The position numbers and the translations under genes were made by a program. Below, piece by piece: positions 1 to 8,903 of a DNA stretch of 64,000 bases; the first letter of the stretch is position 1; every line of letters starts with the position of its first letter. The DNA is from Ottelia alismoides (Eukaryota > Streptophyta > Magnoliopsida > Alismatales > Hydrocharitaceae). The stretch lies in assembly GCA_037367405.1 (NCBI GenBank), contig JAZKJV010004145.1, positions 558,001 through 622,000 on the forward strand, read 5' to 3'. A model generated the notes under the pieces. That model worked only from the letters and a program-made list of their open reading frames with translations. It was not told the DNA's origin and searched no databases.

Positions 1-2
1 GG

Positions 3-1889
3 GCACGTCCTAGGTTGGCCCGCGAGAGCCGAGACCAACTCTCCGAGCCCGAGTACGACTCCGCCCTGTTCCCCCTCGATCCCCTTTCTTTTGGTACTGA
101 GAGACATGAGCCCGAGGAGAGATTAGCAGATTTGACATCACCTGAGTTGGGCTCGTTTCATTTTGCAGACGTCGCCATAGCCGGCAGTTCAGATGATCAC
201 CCCCGTCAGCCCGAGCATTTTGTACTAGACCAGGGAGCGATCAACTCCACCCTGATCGCATCACTTGAGACAGTCCAGCAGCAGTTACGCGATCAGGGAG
301 CGTTTATGATCGAGATGAGGAGAGAGTTGGAGAGGCTCAGAGCAGAGCGAGACCAGCAGAGCGAGCCTGAGGAGATACCTGATGCAGAGGTACGAGCTGC
401 AGCAGCTGCAGCAGCAGCAGCAGCCGCCGCCGCCGCAGCGGTAGCCGCCGCGGCAGGAGGACCACCTAGACCGATGCAGGAGTTGCACAACCCCGGATCT
501 ACACTGATGCACCATTGGGTGGTAGTACCTGCTATCGTGGGGGACTTCAAGTTCCCCCCGAACACCCTACAGATGCTTCCCCGTTTTCACGGACTTGCCA
601 CTGAGGAGCCCCACCTCCACATCCAGGAGATTCTGATGATTTGCAGCACTGTCCACGATCGCCACGTGGACCAGGATACGATCAGGATGATCGCCTTCCC
701 CTTTTCACTGGTAGATAGAGCAACCACCTGGCTGAAACACTTGGGGAAGTTTGCCTACACCTGGGAGCAGCTCCGCACCGAGTACTTGAACAAGTACTAT
801 CCACTCGGGCGGACCAATGCAGCGAGGGCCCTGATCAGCAACTTCTCCATGATCCCCAACGAGCAATTTCACGAGGCATGGGAGAGGTTCCGAGAGCTCA
901 CAGACAGATGCCCGCACCACGACATCACGAAGCCGAACCTTGTTCAGAGCTTTTTCAGCGGGTTGACACCAGAGCTCCAGGGCCTGGTGAATGCTTCTTG
1001 CGGCGGGTCCTATTTCGCCAAGGATCACGACCAGGTCTGTGCCATTTTCGAGGAGATGGGCGAGAATTACATGGTGATGTCCCAGACCCGGTTATATACA
1101 CAGAGACCTCAGCCGCAGAAGCCAGGACCCGTGCAGTACCAGCGGATAGCACGGGTAGATGCAGTTCCATCCAGTTCGTCCGCAGTCGCAGCAGCACAGT
1201 TAGAGTCGTCCGCTGCGGACATAGGTATCATCAGCGAGAAGTTGGACCGCATGGAGCTGATTGAGAAGAAGCAGTGCCAGGGTATCACTCAGATGGAGCA
1301 GATGGCACAGACTCTGAGCGACATGAAGACCCAGCTCTTGTGTCTTCAGGAGGCACAGACGGCTTCTCAGCCCCGTCTTCAGTCGCGAGGCGACTCCGGC
1401 AGCAGCAGCAGCTCGTCCCAGTGCTCCAGCACCCTTGTGCAGCCTAGACAGATTCACCTTGTACAGGCGGAGCCGTACCAGCAGCCGCAGCCCACCTACC
1501 AGTCCCCACCATCTCCAGAGATGCAGATGGTGGTCTACCAGCCGGATCAGCCTCTGGCAGTACTCCCGCCCGCCCCCTACGATGCAGAGCCGTTGATGGA
1601 TGTCAACGGGATTTGGTATGACCGCCCCCAGCCTGGGATCCGACGAGACCATCCCGGATTCAGGTGGGGGAGTGGAGGTACCCAGCCCCAGCAGCAGCCA
1701 GCCGGTCAGGGAGGGCAGTACGCCCAACAGAGAGATCACCAGCCGCAGCAGCAGCCCCCAGCATACCAGTCACACCAGCAGTCGTCCGATGTTCCTCGTC
1801 CCTATCAGCAGCAGGGACAGTCTTGGAGACGTGAGCAGCAGGCTCACCCAGCATACCAGCAGCATCCCTCCCCTTACCCCTCTCAGTAG
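3..1889 (+). CDS. gag: Gag polyprotein of Athila-like retrotransposon, 5' end outside window
   Basis: The frame is open from the left edge, so the true start is upstream. Numbering from a TTG at 15 (624 residues): a Glu/Arg/Gln-rich likely coiled coil at about 83-117, an almost pure alanine tract at about 128-147, the retrotransposon gag core at about 180-336 (a LPRFHGL start, then WLKHLG, YYPLGRTN and FFSGLTPELQ), and a Gln/Pro-rich tail from about 480. The product would form the particle that packages element RNA. No CCHC zinc knuckle is visible. The frame ends at TAG 1887-1889, but the same frame continues through further TAGs at 1896 and 2100 into the protease segment, so gag and protease were probably one frame and these stops are decay. 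Confidence 0.85.
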   Translation, partial: ARPRLARESRDQLSEPEYDSALFPLDPLSFGTERHEPEERLADLTSPELGSFHFADVAIAGSSDDHPRQPEHFVLDQGAINSTLIASLETVQQQLRDQGAFMIEMRRELERLRAERDQQSEPEEIPDAEVRAAAAAAAAAAAAAAAVAAAAGGPPRPMQELHNPGSTLMHHWVVVPAIVGDFKFPPNTLQMLPRFHGLATEEPHLHIQEILMICSTVHDRHVDQDTIRMIAFPFSLVDRATTWLKHLGKFAYTWEQLRTEYLNKYYPLGRTNAARALISNFSMIPNEQFHEAWERFRELTDRCPHHDITKPNLVQSFFSGLTPELQGLVNASCGGSYFAKDHDQVCAIFEEMGENYMVMSQTRLYTQRPQPQKPGPVQYQRIARVDAVPSSSSAVAAAQLESSAADIGIISEKLDRMELIEKKQCQGITQMEQMAQTLSDMKTQLLCLQEAQTASQPRLQSRGDSGSSSSSSQCSSTLVQPRQIHLVQAEPYQQPQPTYQSPPSPEMQMVVYQPDQPLAVLPPAPYDAEPLMDVNGIWYDRPQPGIRRDHPGFRWGSGGTQPQQQPAGQGGQYAQQRDHQPQQQPPAYQSHQQSSDVPRPYQQQGQSWRREQQAHPAYQQHPSPYPSQ

Positions 1890-2162
1890 CCCCATTAGCA
1901 GTTCCAGCAGCCTCAGCACCAGAAAGGCTACCCGTCGGGCTCCCATGAGAGCCCCACCTTGGATGACATAGCCCGCCTCCTCACGGACCAGCACGCTACC
2001 TTTAGACGGGAGATGGACGAGTTCCGCCAGGAGATGCGGGACTTGATGAGAGGGAAGGCCACCATCCCTACACAGATCGAGCCGAACCCGAACAACCTCT
2101 AGAGGAAATCTGAGCAGGTAGTACACACTGAGCTTGCCACTCCTAGTGACCCATTTGATGAT

Positions 2163-3176
2163 ATGTCTTTGGATCTATTTGATGCTGATTTTGTCACACT
2201 TAGGAGCGGTAGGACCCCAGCAGGCGACGACGCCTCATCTGAGCTTCACCACGAGGATACTTCCGGGGCGCCACATGAGGAGGAGGAGAGCGGTACTGAG
2301 GCCGCTCCTGATGATGATGGTGGCACTGAAGCCACCAAGGATGTTGATCCCACCGGCGGTACTGAGGCCGCCGCTTCACCAGTTCGAGGAGGTGGTACTG
2401 ACGCCACCCGTTTAGCCGAGCCAGCCAGTGGTACTGATGCCGCGAGACGTCCAGCAGCAGCAGTAGCAGAGCCAGCCCGAGGTGGTACTGAGGCCACCGG
2501 TGTTTGTTGTGATAGAGATGTTGTCTTTCCTTCAGTTCCTGTACCTCAGAACACTGTTGTGAATAAAGGAAAAGGTTTAGTTTCTTCTGGTCCCACTGTG
2601 GTGCTTGATGTATGTGTGGATCCAGCTGTCGAGCCGTCTAGGCCTTTTCCTAGTCCTTCATCTGCGAAGGACCCTGTGATCCCCTTCCCTAGAGCCCTTC
2701 AGATGGGGAAGGGGAAGAAAAAAGAAAATGATCCAAAAAAGAGAGAGCAGGAGGAGTTCAGTCAGAGCATGATCGATAGATTCCACATCCAGCTGACCCT
2801 CCAAGAGGCTTTGCAGCACATCCCCCTTCTTCAGCGATCTTTGAGAGACAGGACCACAGTCAGGAGGAGGAGGAGGAACCACACTTCAGAGATCCATGTG
2901 CTGACAAAAGCCACGTGTTTTGCGATCCAGAACCGTCTGCCGACCAAGAGGCTAGATTCAGGGGCACCGTATGTCAGATGTCAGATTAGTGAGCAGAGGT
3001 TCGACCGGACTCTATTGGATAGCGGATCGTCGATCAACCTTCTTCCGGCAGCCCTTCTCGACCGCTTCGAGTTGGGCACTCTTCGACAGAGCAGGACAAT
3101 CCTTCAGTTTGCTGATCAATCTGTCAAGAGGCCGAAGGGGTTGTTGCGAGATGTTATCGTCACGATTCAGGTCTGA
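2163..3176 (+). CDS. Gag-protease linker and N-terminal aspartic protease (element 1)
   Basis: This is the same frame as gag after the amber at 2100. The LRSGR motif of Athila elements is near residue 13. Residues about 35-115 hold a degenerate repeat based on GGTEAT. A basic KGKKKEN segment follows at about 180. The protease begins near 280 with LLDSGSSINLLP; the catalytic Asp is residue 286 (codon at 3018) in an intact DSG motif. The frame stops at TGA 3174, while the C-terminal half of the protease continues in another frame from 3185, showing a single-base frameshift near 3171. The enzyme would have cut the Gag-Pol polyprotein. The Met at 2163 is just the first ATG after the stop, not a natural start. 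Confidence 0.82.
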   Translation: MSLDLFDADFVTLRSGRTPAGDDASSELHHEDTSGAPHEEEESGTEAAPDDDGGTEATKDVDPTGGTEAAASPVRGGGTDATRLAEPASGTDAARRPAAAVAEPARGGTEATGVCCDRDVVFPSVPVPQNTVVNKGKGLVSSGPTVVLDVCVDPAVEPSRPFPSPSSAKDPVIPFPRALQMGKGKKKENDPKKREQEEFSQSMIDRFHIQLTLQEALQHIPLLQRSLRDRTTVRRRRRNHTSEIHVLTKATCFAIQNRLPTKRLDSGAPYVRCQISEQRFDRTLLDSGSSINLLPAALLDRFELGTLRQSRTILQFADQSVKRPKGLLRDVIVTIQV

Positions 3177-3184
3177 AATTCCCC

Positions 3185-3799
3185 GTGGACTTCGTAGTGT
3201 TGGACATGGAGATCCCTGATTCAGTGGCCGATACCCCCATCATCCTTGGTCGTCCGTTCTTGGCCACAACCAAGGCGGTGGCTGATCATGATAGCGGGAA
3301 GGTGTACTTTCGCGTCGAAGGCGAGAGTATACAAATAGAGACGGTCGAGGACTACAGAGCCAGAGAGAGAGCACGCTCAGAGGCTAGCACCGATTCAGAG
3401 CAGCTGACAGACGTCGAGCCAGACATCCACCGGGACTGTGATTTTGTGATCACTGATGACGAGGCAGCATGGGCAGATCCTGCAGCACAGGCCATCCTCT
3501 CATTTTCAGATACAGTTGATGCCGAGATGATAATAGAGGAGAGTCTGGAGAGCACAGCCCTGGTTCAAGATACCACAGAGGCAGCAGAGCCGGTCCTTGA
3601 TCGCGACACGGATTTCAGTGATGGTGGTACTGAGGCCACCTTGTGTTACGGTGGTACCGATGCCACCGCATTTGATGCAGATCCCTCGGATTCAGAGTCT
3701 GATTGGGCAGATTGCGATGATCAGATGCCAGACTTGAGTCCACCTGACCCTACAGATGTGGAGGAGGCAGACGCAGAGCAGATTAGACAGCACAGTTGA
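3185..3799 (+). CDS. Protease C-terminal part and acidic protease-RT linker (element 1)
   Basis: It continues the protease after the frameshift near 3171. DMEIPDSVADTPIILGRPFL at the start is the C-terminal half of the retropepsin, with the conserved ILGRPFL. The remaining 150 or so residues are a strongly acidic, Ser/Thr/Asp/Glu-rich linker that again carries two GGTEAT-like units (near 3624-3665). The frame ends at TGA 3797. The RT frame overlaps it from 3756, so a second frameshift lies at about 3756-3800. There is no natural start; this is a decayed slice of one polyprotein. Confidence 0.75.
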   Translation: MDFVVLDMEIPDSVADTPIILGRPFLATTKAVADHDSGKVYFRVEGESIQIETVEDYRARERARSEASTDSEQLTDVEPDIHRDCDFVITDDEAAWADPAAQAILSFSDTVDAEMIIEESLESTALVQDTTEAAEPVLDRDTDFSDGGTEATLCYGGTDATAFDADPSDSESDWADCDDQMPDLSPPDPTDVEEADAEQIRQHS

Positions 3800-4835
3800 G
3801 CAGCCTTCTCCAGATCCATTTTGCGAGAGTTCACTTTCTTTCTCCCAGGCAGATTTGGCAGACTTAGCAGCATTGACACATTTTCTTCCGAAGCCAGAAT
3901 TGCCAGCGTCCAGCTGTCCAGAGCTGAAGCCGCTCCCTACTTCGTTGAAGTATCGGTTCCTTGCGGGCGAACCAGAGATGTACCCAGTCATCATCTCCGC
4001 CGATCTGACTGGAGAGCAGGAATCCCGTTTGATGGGGGTTCTTGAAAAGAACCGCAAGGCAATCGGATGGAGCGTAGCAGATCTCCATGGGATTAGTCCA
4101 TCAGTGTGCTCCCACCATATCTATCTCGAGGAGGGGGCGAAGCCGTCGCGTGAGTTCCAGCGGCGGTTGAACCCCAACCTGAGAGAGGTCGTGATGAAGG
4201 AAATATCGAAATTGTGGAGTGCATATTTTATTTATCCCATTTCCGACTCCAAGTGGGTCAACCCCTTGCATGTGGTGCCCAAGAAAACGGGCATCACGAC
4301 TGTGATCAGTGAGTCGGGAGAGGAGATCGCTACTCGAGTACCCACCTCTTGGAGGGTCTGTGTTGACTACAGGAGACTCAACCAGGCCACCAAGAAGGAC
4401 CATTTCCCCCTGCCTTTTATTGACCAGATCATTGAGAGACTGGCAGGGAAGAGCCATTATTGCTTCCTGGATGGGTACTCGGGCTACAACCAGGTGGCCA
4501 TCGCTCCTGAGGATCAGGAGAAGACCACCTTTACCTGTCCCTTTGGTACATATGCCTTTCGACGCATGCCATTTGGGCTATGCAATGCCCCTGCGACTTT
4601 TCAGAGGTGCATGCTGTCAATCTTTTCGGACATGGTAGGGGAGTGTTTAGAGGTCTTCATGGACGATTTCTCGGTCTATGGCGACGGATTCGACTCCTGT
4701 CTTGATTGCCTAGACCGAGTACTCCAGCGATGTATTGAGTACCATTTGGTTCTATCTTGGGAGAAGAGTCACTTCATGATGACTCAAGGGACGGTGCTTG
4801 GCCACATCATCTCCAACAGGGGGCATGGAGGTTGA
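3756..4835 (+). CDS. Reverse transcriptase domain (element 1)
   Basis: This is the RNA-dependent DNA polymerase that copies the element RNA in the particle. The order is PELKPLPTSLKYRFL (conserved in the matching part of element 2), then KEISKLWSAYFIYPISDSKWVNPLHVVPKK, VDYRRLN, FLDGYSGYNQ with catalytic Asp 239, FGLCNAPATFQ, and FMDDFSVYG with the catalytic Asp pair at 303-304 (codons 4662 and 4665). All three catalytic aspartates are present. The frame ends in SNRGHGG and TGA at 4833, because a run of four G near 4822 has one base too many; the domain continues in the frame of the next entry. The 5' boundary is a frameshift, not a start codon. Confidence 0.88.
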   Translation: MWRRQTQSRLDSTVEQPSPDPFCESSLSFSQADLADLAALTHFLPKPELPASSCPELKPLPTSLKYRFLAGEPEMYPVIISADLTGEQESRLMGVLEKNRKAIGWSVADLHGISPSVCSHHIYLEEGAKPSREFQRRLNPNLREVVMKEISKLWSAYFIYPISDSKWVNPLHVVPKKTGITTVISESGEEIATRVPTSWRVCVDYRRLNQATKKDHFPLPFIDQIIERLAGKSHYCFLDGYSGYNQVAIAPEDQEKTTFTCPFGTYAFRRMPFGLCNAPATFQRCMLSIFSDMVGECLEVFMDDFSVYGDGFDSCLDCLDRVLQRCIEYHLVLSWEKSHFMMTQGTVLGHIISNRGHGG

Positions 4836-5271
4836 TCCGGCCAAGGTTGATGTCATTAGAAAACTCGCACCACCGTCCAATTTGAGGCAGCTACGATCAT
4901 TTCTAGGGCACGTTGGATTTTATAGGAGATTTATCCAGGATTTTAGCAGGATTGCCCGACCGTTGACTGACCTCTTGATGAAAGACACCGAGTTCCTTGT
5001 CGATGACAAGTGTCTCTCGTCCTTTGCGACTCTCCAACAGTGTGTTATTGAGGCTCCTGTTCTCCAGCCTCCTGATTGGTCTCTCCCATTCGAGATCATG
5101 ACGGACGCCTCCGATTTTGCCGTAGGGGCAGTGCTGGGACAGAGGAGGGATGGAGTTCCGTTTGCCATCCACTACGCTAGCCGCACATTGGATTCCGCCC
5201 AGCGGAATTACACGGTCACAGAGAAGGAGATGCTAGCCGTAGTGTTCGCCCTAGATAAGTTTCGATCTTAG
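4798..5271 (+). CDS. RT thumb and N-terminal RNase H (element 1)
   Basis: It picks up after the one-base insertion near 4822 with MEVDPAKVDVIRKL and the RT connection segment LRSFLGHVGFYRRFI. RNase H follows, with the first catalytic Asp in MTDASDFAVGAVLGQ and the catalytic Glu in TEKEMLAVVFALDKF. It would degrade the RNA strand of RNA-DNA hybrids during reverse transcription. The frame stops at TAG 5269-5271, in FRS-stop-IIGS, where the family usually has Tyr or another residue; the next frame is in phase, so this is a single nonsense change. Confidence 0.83.
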   Translation: MATSSPTGGMEVDPAKVDVIRKLAPPSNLRQLRSFLGHVGFYRRFIQDFSRIARPLTDLLMKDTEFLVDDKCLSSFATLQQCVIEAPVLQPPDWSLPFEIMTDASDFAVGAVLGQRRDGVPFAIHYASRTLDSAQRNYTVTEKEMLAVVFALDKFRS

Positions 5272-5286
5272 ATCATTGGATCTAGA

Positions 5287-6813
5287 GTGACTTTGTACAC
5301 AGATCACACCGCCATCAGGTACCTCATGGCAAAGAAGGATGCCAAGGCCAGATTGACTAGATGGATCCTTCTACTCCAGGAGTTCGACATTGAGATCAAG
5401 GATAAGCCTGGAGTCAAGAATGTAGTGGCGGATCACCTCTCCCATTTAGAGCAGCCTGAGGAGTCCGAGCAGATTGATCCTATTCGAGATACCTTCCCAG
5501 ATGAGGCGATCCTTGCTATCGCCTCACTCCCGTGGTATGCCGATAATGTGAACTTTCTCGTTGCTGGGAAAGTCCCACAGGATTGGCCCAGGAAGAGGCT
5601 TGAGACCTTCCTTGCGAGGGCCAAGTCCTACCACTGGGAGGATCCCATCCATTACCACGAAGGAGGGGATAGCGTCTGGCGTCGGTGTATTCCTCAGGAG
5701 GAACACCATAGCGTCCTCACTTACTGCCACAAGCTTGAGGCAGGAGGACATCATTCTGGGAGGAGAACGGCACAGAAAGTGCTTCAATCCGGCTTGTGGT
5801 GGCCTACCCTCTTCAAGGACTCTGATGAGTTCGTGAAGAGGTGTACTGACTGTCAGAGGATGGGCACTTGTGGACAGCGTGATATGATGCCGATGCAGCC
5901 CATTCACTTCTGTGAGGTTTTTGACGCATGGGGCATCGATTTCATGGGTCCATTCCCTAAGAGTCAGGGATTTGAGTACATTCTGTTGGCCGTCGATTAT
6001 GTTAGTCGTTGGGTTGAGGCCATCCCCGCCCGAGCCGCTGATGCGAGGACAGTTTGCAGATTTTTGAGGAAGCACATCATCACGCGGTTCGGGGTTCCAC
6101 GAGTTCTGATTTCTGATGGGGGGTCTCATTTCATCAACGACCAGGTGAAGGCCCTTGCTAGCGAGTTCAGTATAGACCATCGTGTTGCCACACCTTACCA
6201 TCCACAGACGAATGGTCTAGCTGAGGTGTCGAATAGGGAGATCAAGACTATCTTGCAGAAAGTCGTCCGCCCTGACCGAAAGGATTGGTCACAGCTCTTG
6301 GACTCGGTCTTGTGGGCATATAGGACGTCTTTCAAGACTCCATTGGGCACATCTTCCTTTCGCCTCGTATATGGCAAGCCGTGCCATTTACCTATTGAAC
6401 TGAGGCACAAGTCACTTTGGGCAGTCACAGATATTCTTATGGATCCAGATGGTGTAGGAGACCAGAGGAGGGCAGAGTTAGCTGCCCTGGAGGAGCTTAG
6501 AGATACAACTTTCTCAAACAACCTACAGTATAAAGAGAGAGTGAAGGAGTGGCATGATTCTCATATCAGCCACAAGCATTTTGAGATTGGACAGAGAGTA
6601 TGGCTGTTTGATGTGAGGCTTCGTTTGTTTCCAGGGAAGCTGCAGAGCAAATGGAAGGGACCCTACTTGGTCAGAAAGGTACACGACAATGGTAGCATTG
6701 ATATATCCGAGTTGTCTTCTGAGAGTACCTTTCGAGTGAACGGCCAGCGGCTCAAGCCATTTCTAGATCATGAGCCGCGGGACGTTATTGTTGCCCCTAT
6801 TCATTTTGCGTGA
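5287..6813 (+). CDS. RNase H C-terminus and integrase (element 1)
   Basis: It is in phase with the preceding frame after the stop at 5269. LYTDHTAIRYL and VVADHLSHLE carry the last RNase H aspartates. Integrase begins with an HHCC zinc-binding domain at about residues 140-195. The catalytic core has Asp 218 (WGIDFMGPFP), Asp 277 (LISDGGSHF) and Glu 313 (NGLAEVSNRE), an intact D, D-35-E triad. The C-terminal domain has LFPGKLQSKWKGPYLV and ends at TGA 6811 without a chromodomain, as in Athila. It would insert the cDNA into the genome. At 508 residues this is the longest undamaged pol segment in the window. Confidence 0.9.
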   Translation: MTLYTDHTAIRYLMAKKDAKARLTRWILLLQEFDIEIKDKPGVKNVVADHLSHLEQPEESEQIDPIRDTFPDEAILAIASLPWYADNVNFLVAGKVPQDWPRKRLETFLARAKSYHWEDPIHYHEGGDSVWRRCIPQEEHHSVLTYCHKLEAGGHHSGRRTAQKVLQSGLWWPTLFKDSDEFVKRCTDCQRMGTCGQRDMMPMQPIHFCEVFDAWGIDFMGPFPKSQGFEYILLAVDYVSRWVEAIPARAADARTVCRFLRKHIITRFGVPRVLISDGGSHFINDQVKALASEFSIDHRVATPYHPQTNGLAEVSNREIKTILQKVVRPDRKDWSQLLDSVLWAYRTSFKTPLGTSSFRLVYGKPCHLPIELRHKSLWAVTDILMDPDGVGDQRRAELAALEELRDTTFSNNLQYKERVKEWHDSHISHKHFEIGQRVWLFDVRLRLFPGKLQSKWKGPYLVRKVHDNGSIDISELSSESTFRVNGQRLKPFLDHEPRDVIVAPIHFA

Positions 6814-6945
6814 GATGTGGTCTCTTGACTAACATCTTTTGCATCTCACGCCTGATTTTCACTGTTCCTCCGCCTTGTATAGATCCAGTTGTCCATATCA
6901 TTCTATTCTTTAGTCCCACATCCCTTTTGTCATCTTATGATTATG

Positions 6946-7345
6946 CTATATTTAGGGTGTACTTTACCCTAAGTATAGGGGGGATGTAGGACCTGCGGGT
7001 ATTCTTTTCATTCGTTCTGCTCCTGTTTTGCTGCCTATACTTAGGGATATTTTACCCTAAGTATAAGGGGGGCAGACTCTGTATCTTCTTCACTCGGATT
7101 TCCCTTCATGTACATCTTGCTATACTTAGGATTAGTTAATCCTAAGTATAGGGGGAAACCACCGAGTCCCTCTCATTATATTCATTTATTTGTTTCTGTA
7201 CTTAGCCATTCCTTTTCACTCCCCTTTTACTAAGCACGAGTTATGTCTTCTCCATCGCTCTTGATCACTCTGAGGACATCGTTCGAGCTAAGTATAGGGG
7301 GTGTGTGTATATATTTCATATATACTTTAGCCATAACTCGTACTT
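6946..7345 (+). other. Array of hairpins with PPT-like arms and a longer-range stem (element 1)
   Basis: Three successive inverted repeats lie within 210 bp. 6946-6957 pairs with 6967-6978 (11 of 12). 7036-7046 (TATACTTAGGG) pairs perfectly with 7055-7065. 7120-7134 (CTATACTTAGGATTA) pairs perfectly with 7137-7151 across a 2-nt loop. Each 3' arm runs straight into a run of 5 or 6 G, so each hairpin ends in a copy of the AAGTATAGGGGG seen at the true PPT (8891-8903). A fourth motif copy at 7288-7301 lies between the perfect 10-bp arms ACGAGTTATG (7236) and CATAACTCGT (7332). Function unknown. Confidence 0.8.
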
Positions 7346-8236
7346 TGTGTGAGTGTGTTAATAAATAAAATGGCTAAAAACCACAAAAATTAAAAAAATT
7401 TTCATGTACATAAACTTCTTTTATTTGCACATACATAGCTAGTGTACAAAGTATTTTTGTAAAAATGATTTCAAAAATCTTTTGTGTAAAGCTTGTGTAA
7501 ATATTTTTGTATCAAAATTATGTATATAGTACAAAATTTTTCTAAAATGTTTTGAAAATCAAAAGTTTGCAAAACTCTTGTGTAAATATGTGTAAATATC
7601 TTCTTGCAAAACTTGCACCTCATGCATCATTCATCCATGATTTCAAAACATTTTTCAAAAATTTTGCACGATTGTAAAATTTGTGTAAATAAGCATTTTT
7701 TGTGTACATATGTATATAGTTTTTCTGGATGAGAGTTGACATTTAAACTAAGCTTGAAATTAAATTGAGAAATGGAGCTTGAATAAGATCTTAATCCACT
7801 TAACTTTAAGAGGAATCTTATAGGACTTAGGGTTAAGGCTTTTCAGGTCCATAAGGACTTAATTCTTTGAGTCCACTAGGCTATGAGTATATGTCATCTT
7901 GATGAGCCTAAGTAGAGCACTTAACAACACACGCATGACTCTTAGAGACAATGGCTTGACTTGCACCAGCACTTTACACATGGCTCTCCACAGATGAGGT
8001 GGTGAGGAGGCAGTTTCCTTTGGCTTGGGGTAGCATATGAGGGTAGTACTTCTAGGCGGAACCTCTCTTCTTCTTCTAGTGAAGGAAGTGCGTCTCAACT
8101 TGGTCTAGTGGTGATGAAGGCTAAAGACAGAAGCTGTGGGTTGCAATAAAGCTTCAAAAGAGGGATAGTCTATTGGCTCAAGAGGAAAATTTCTTACATG
8201 CTGCACCATGTAGATATCTTGTATAGAAGCACTTGA

Positions 8237-8263
8237 ATATATATATATATATATATATATATT
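8237..8263. repeat. (TA)n microsatellite
   Basis: A pure alternating TA run of about 13 units in the 3' noncoding region of element 1. Confidence 0.9.
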
Positions 8264-8890
8264 GCAAAATGCAAAAAGAGCTCCAAAAAAAAAGTGGTGG
8301 GTCGGATTGAAAATTTAATAACCCCACCGGAGTGTATATAGTCAAATAAAGCAAAAGCTTATGGTATCCATGTTACATCTCATGAAGCTTGCAGTGGGAG
8401 ACTTGGCTACACTGGTTGAGCTTCTAAAAGTCTATACTTCTTCCCCCTCTTCTTGAGCCGGTTGCACTTGAACTTAGAAGGGAATACCCCGCTTCTCGAG
8501 GAAAGAGTTGCTAGACCGAGGCATTAGAGTTACCAGGTTGAGGGAGGGTGTTTCTTTGTTACTTCTGAGGTGGGGAGCCACATATCACTTACACTGCATG
8601 GAAAGATTCATGGTCATTAGAGTTTGTGTATGTAGACTTGTTCTGATCTGGTTTATTGAGGAGTCTTGCCCATAGATTGGTGGAACTTAGAGACTGTTGA
8701 GTTTCAAGCCTAAGTCTAAATAAGGTTCCGACACATTAATAATCCAAAGATCTGATCGAGCTCCATCCCCCAATTTGATGAAGGCAAGTTTAATAATCAA
8801 CCTTGATCCATGTACATCCTCTTTTTCTTTTTCTTTCTTTCTTTTTCACTTCTTTTTCAAATAAGTGTTTGCTAAGGGACTAGCAAAGTT

Positions 8891-8903
8891 AAGTATAGGG
8901 GGG
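8891..8903 (+). promoter_or_regulatory. Polypurine tract, plus-strand primer site of element 1
   Basis: AAGTATAGGGGGG sits immediately before the LTR start TGATGAATACC. In LTR elements this RNase H-resistant purine run primes plus-strand DNA synthesis. The same motif is repeated four times about 1.6-1.9 kb upstream, next to the pol stop. Confidence 0.85.

Larger units (their letters stand above)
6814..8890 (+). other. 3' noncoding region between pol and the 3' LTR (element 1)
   Basis: About 2.1 kb with no open frame resembling an envelope-like protein. It begins with the hairpin array described separately, passes through AT-rich sequence with many TGTAAA/TGTACA runs, and from about 7990 to 8600 contains blocks clearly shared with element 3 (24300-24850) and more weakly with element 2. 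The shared landmarks are GAGGTGGTGAGGAGG, GGTTGCAATAAAGCTTCA, ACTTGGCTACACTGGT and GGTTGCACTTGAACTTAGAAG. Conservation of noncoding blocks between elements whose coding parts are far apart suggests a role in RNA processing, packaging or translation; that role is inferred. Confidence 0.75.

Noticed and set aside
6814..8903. Envelope-like ORF between pol and LTR, known from some Athila elements
   Set aside because: No open frame over about 80 codons in the sense direction and no membrane or signal segments.
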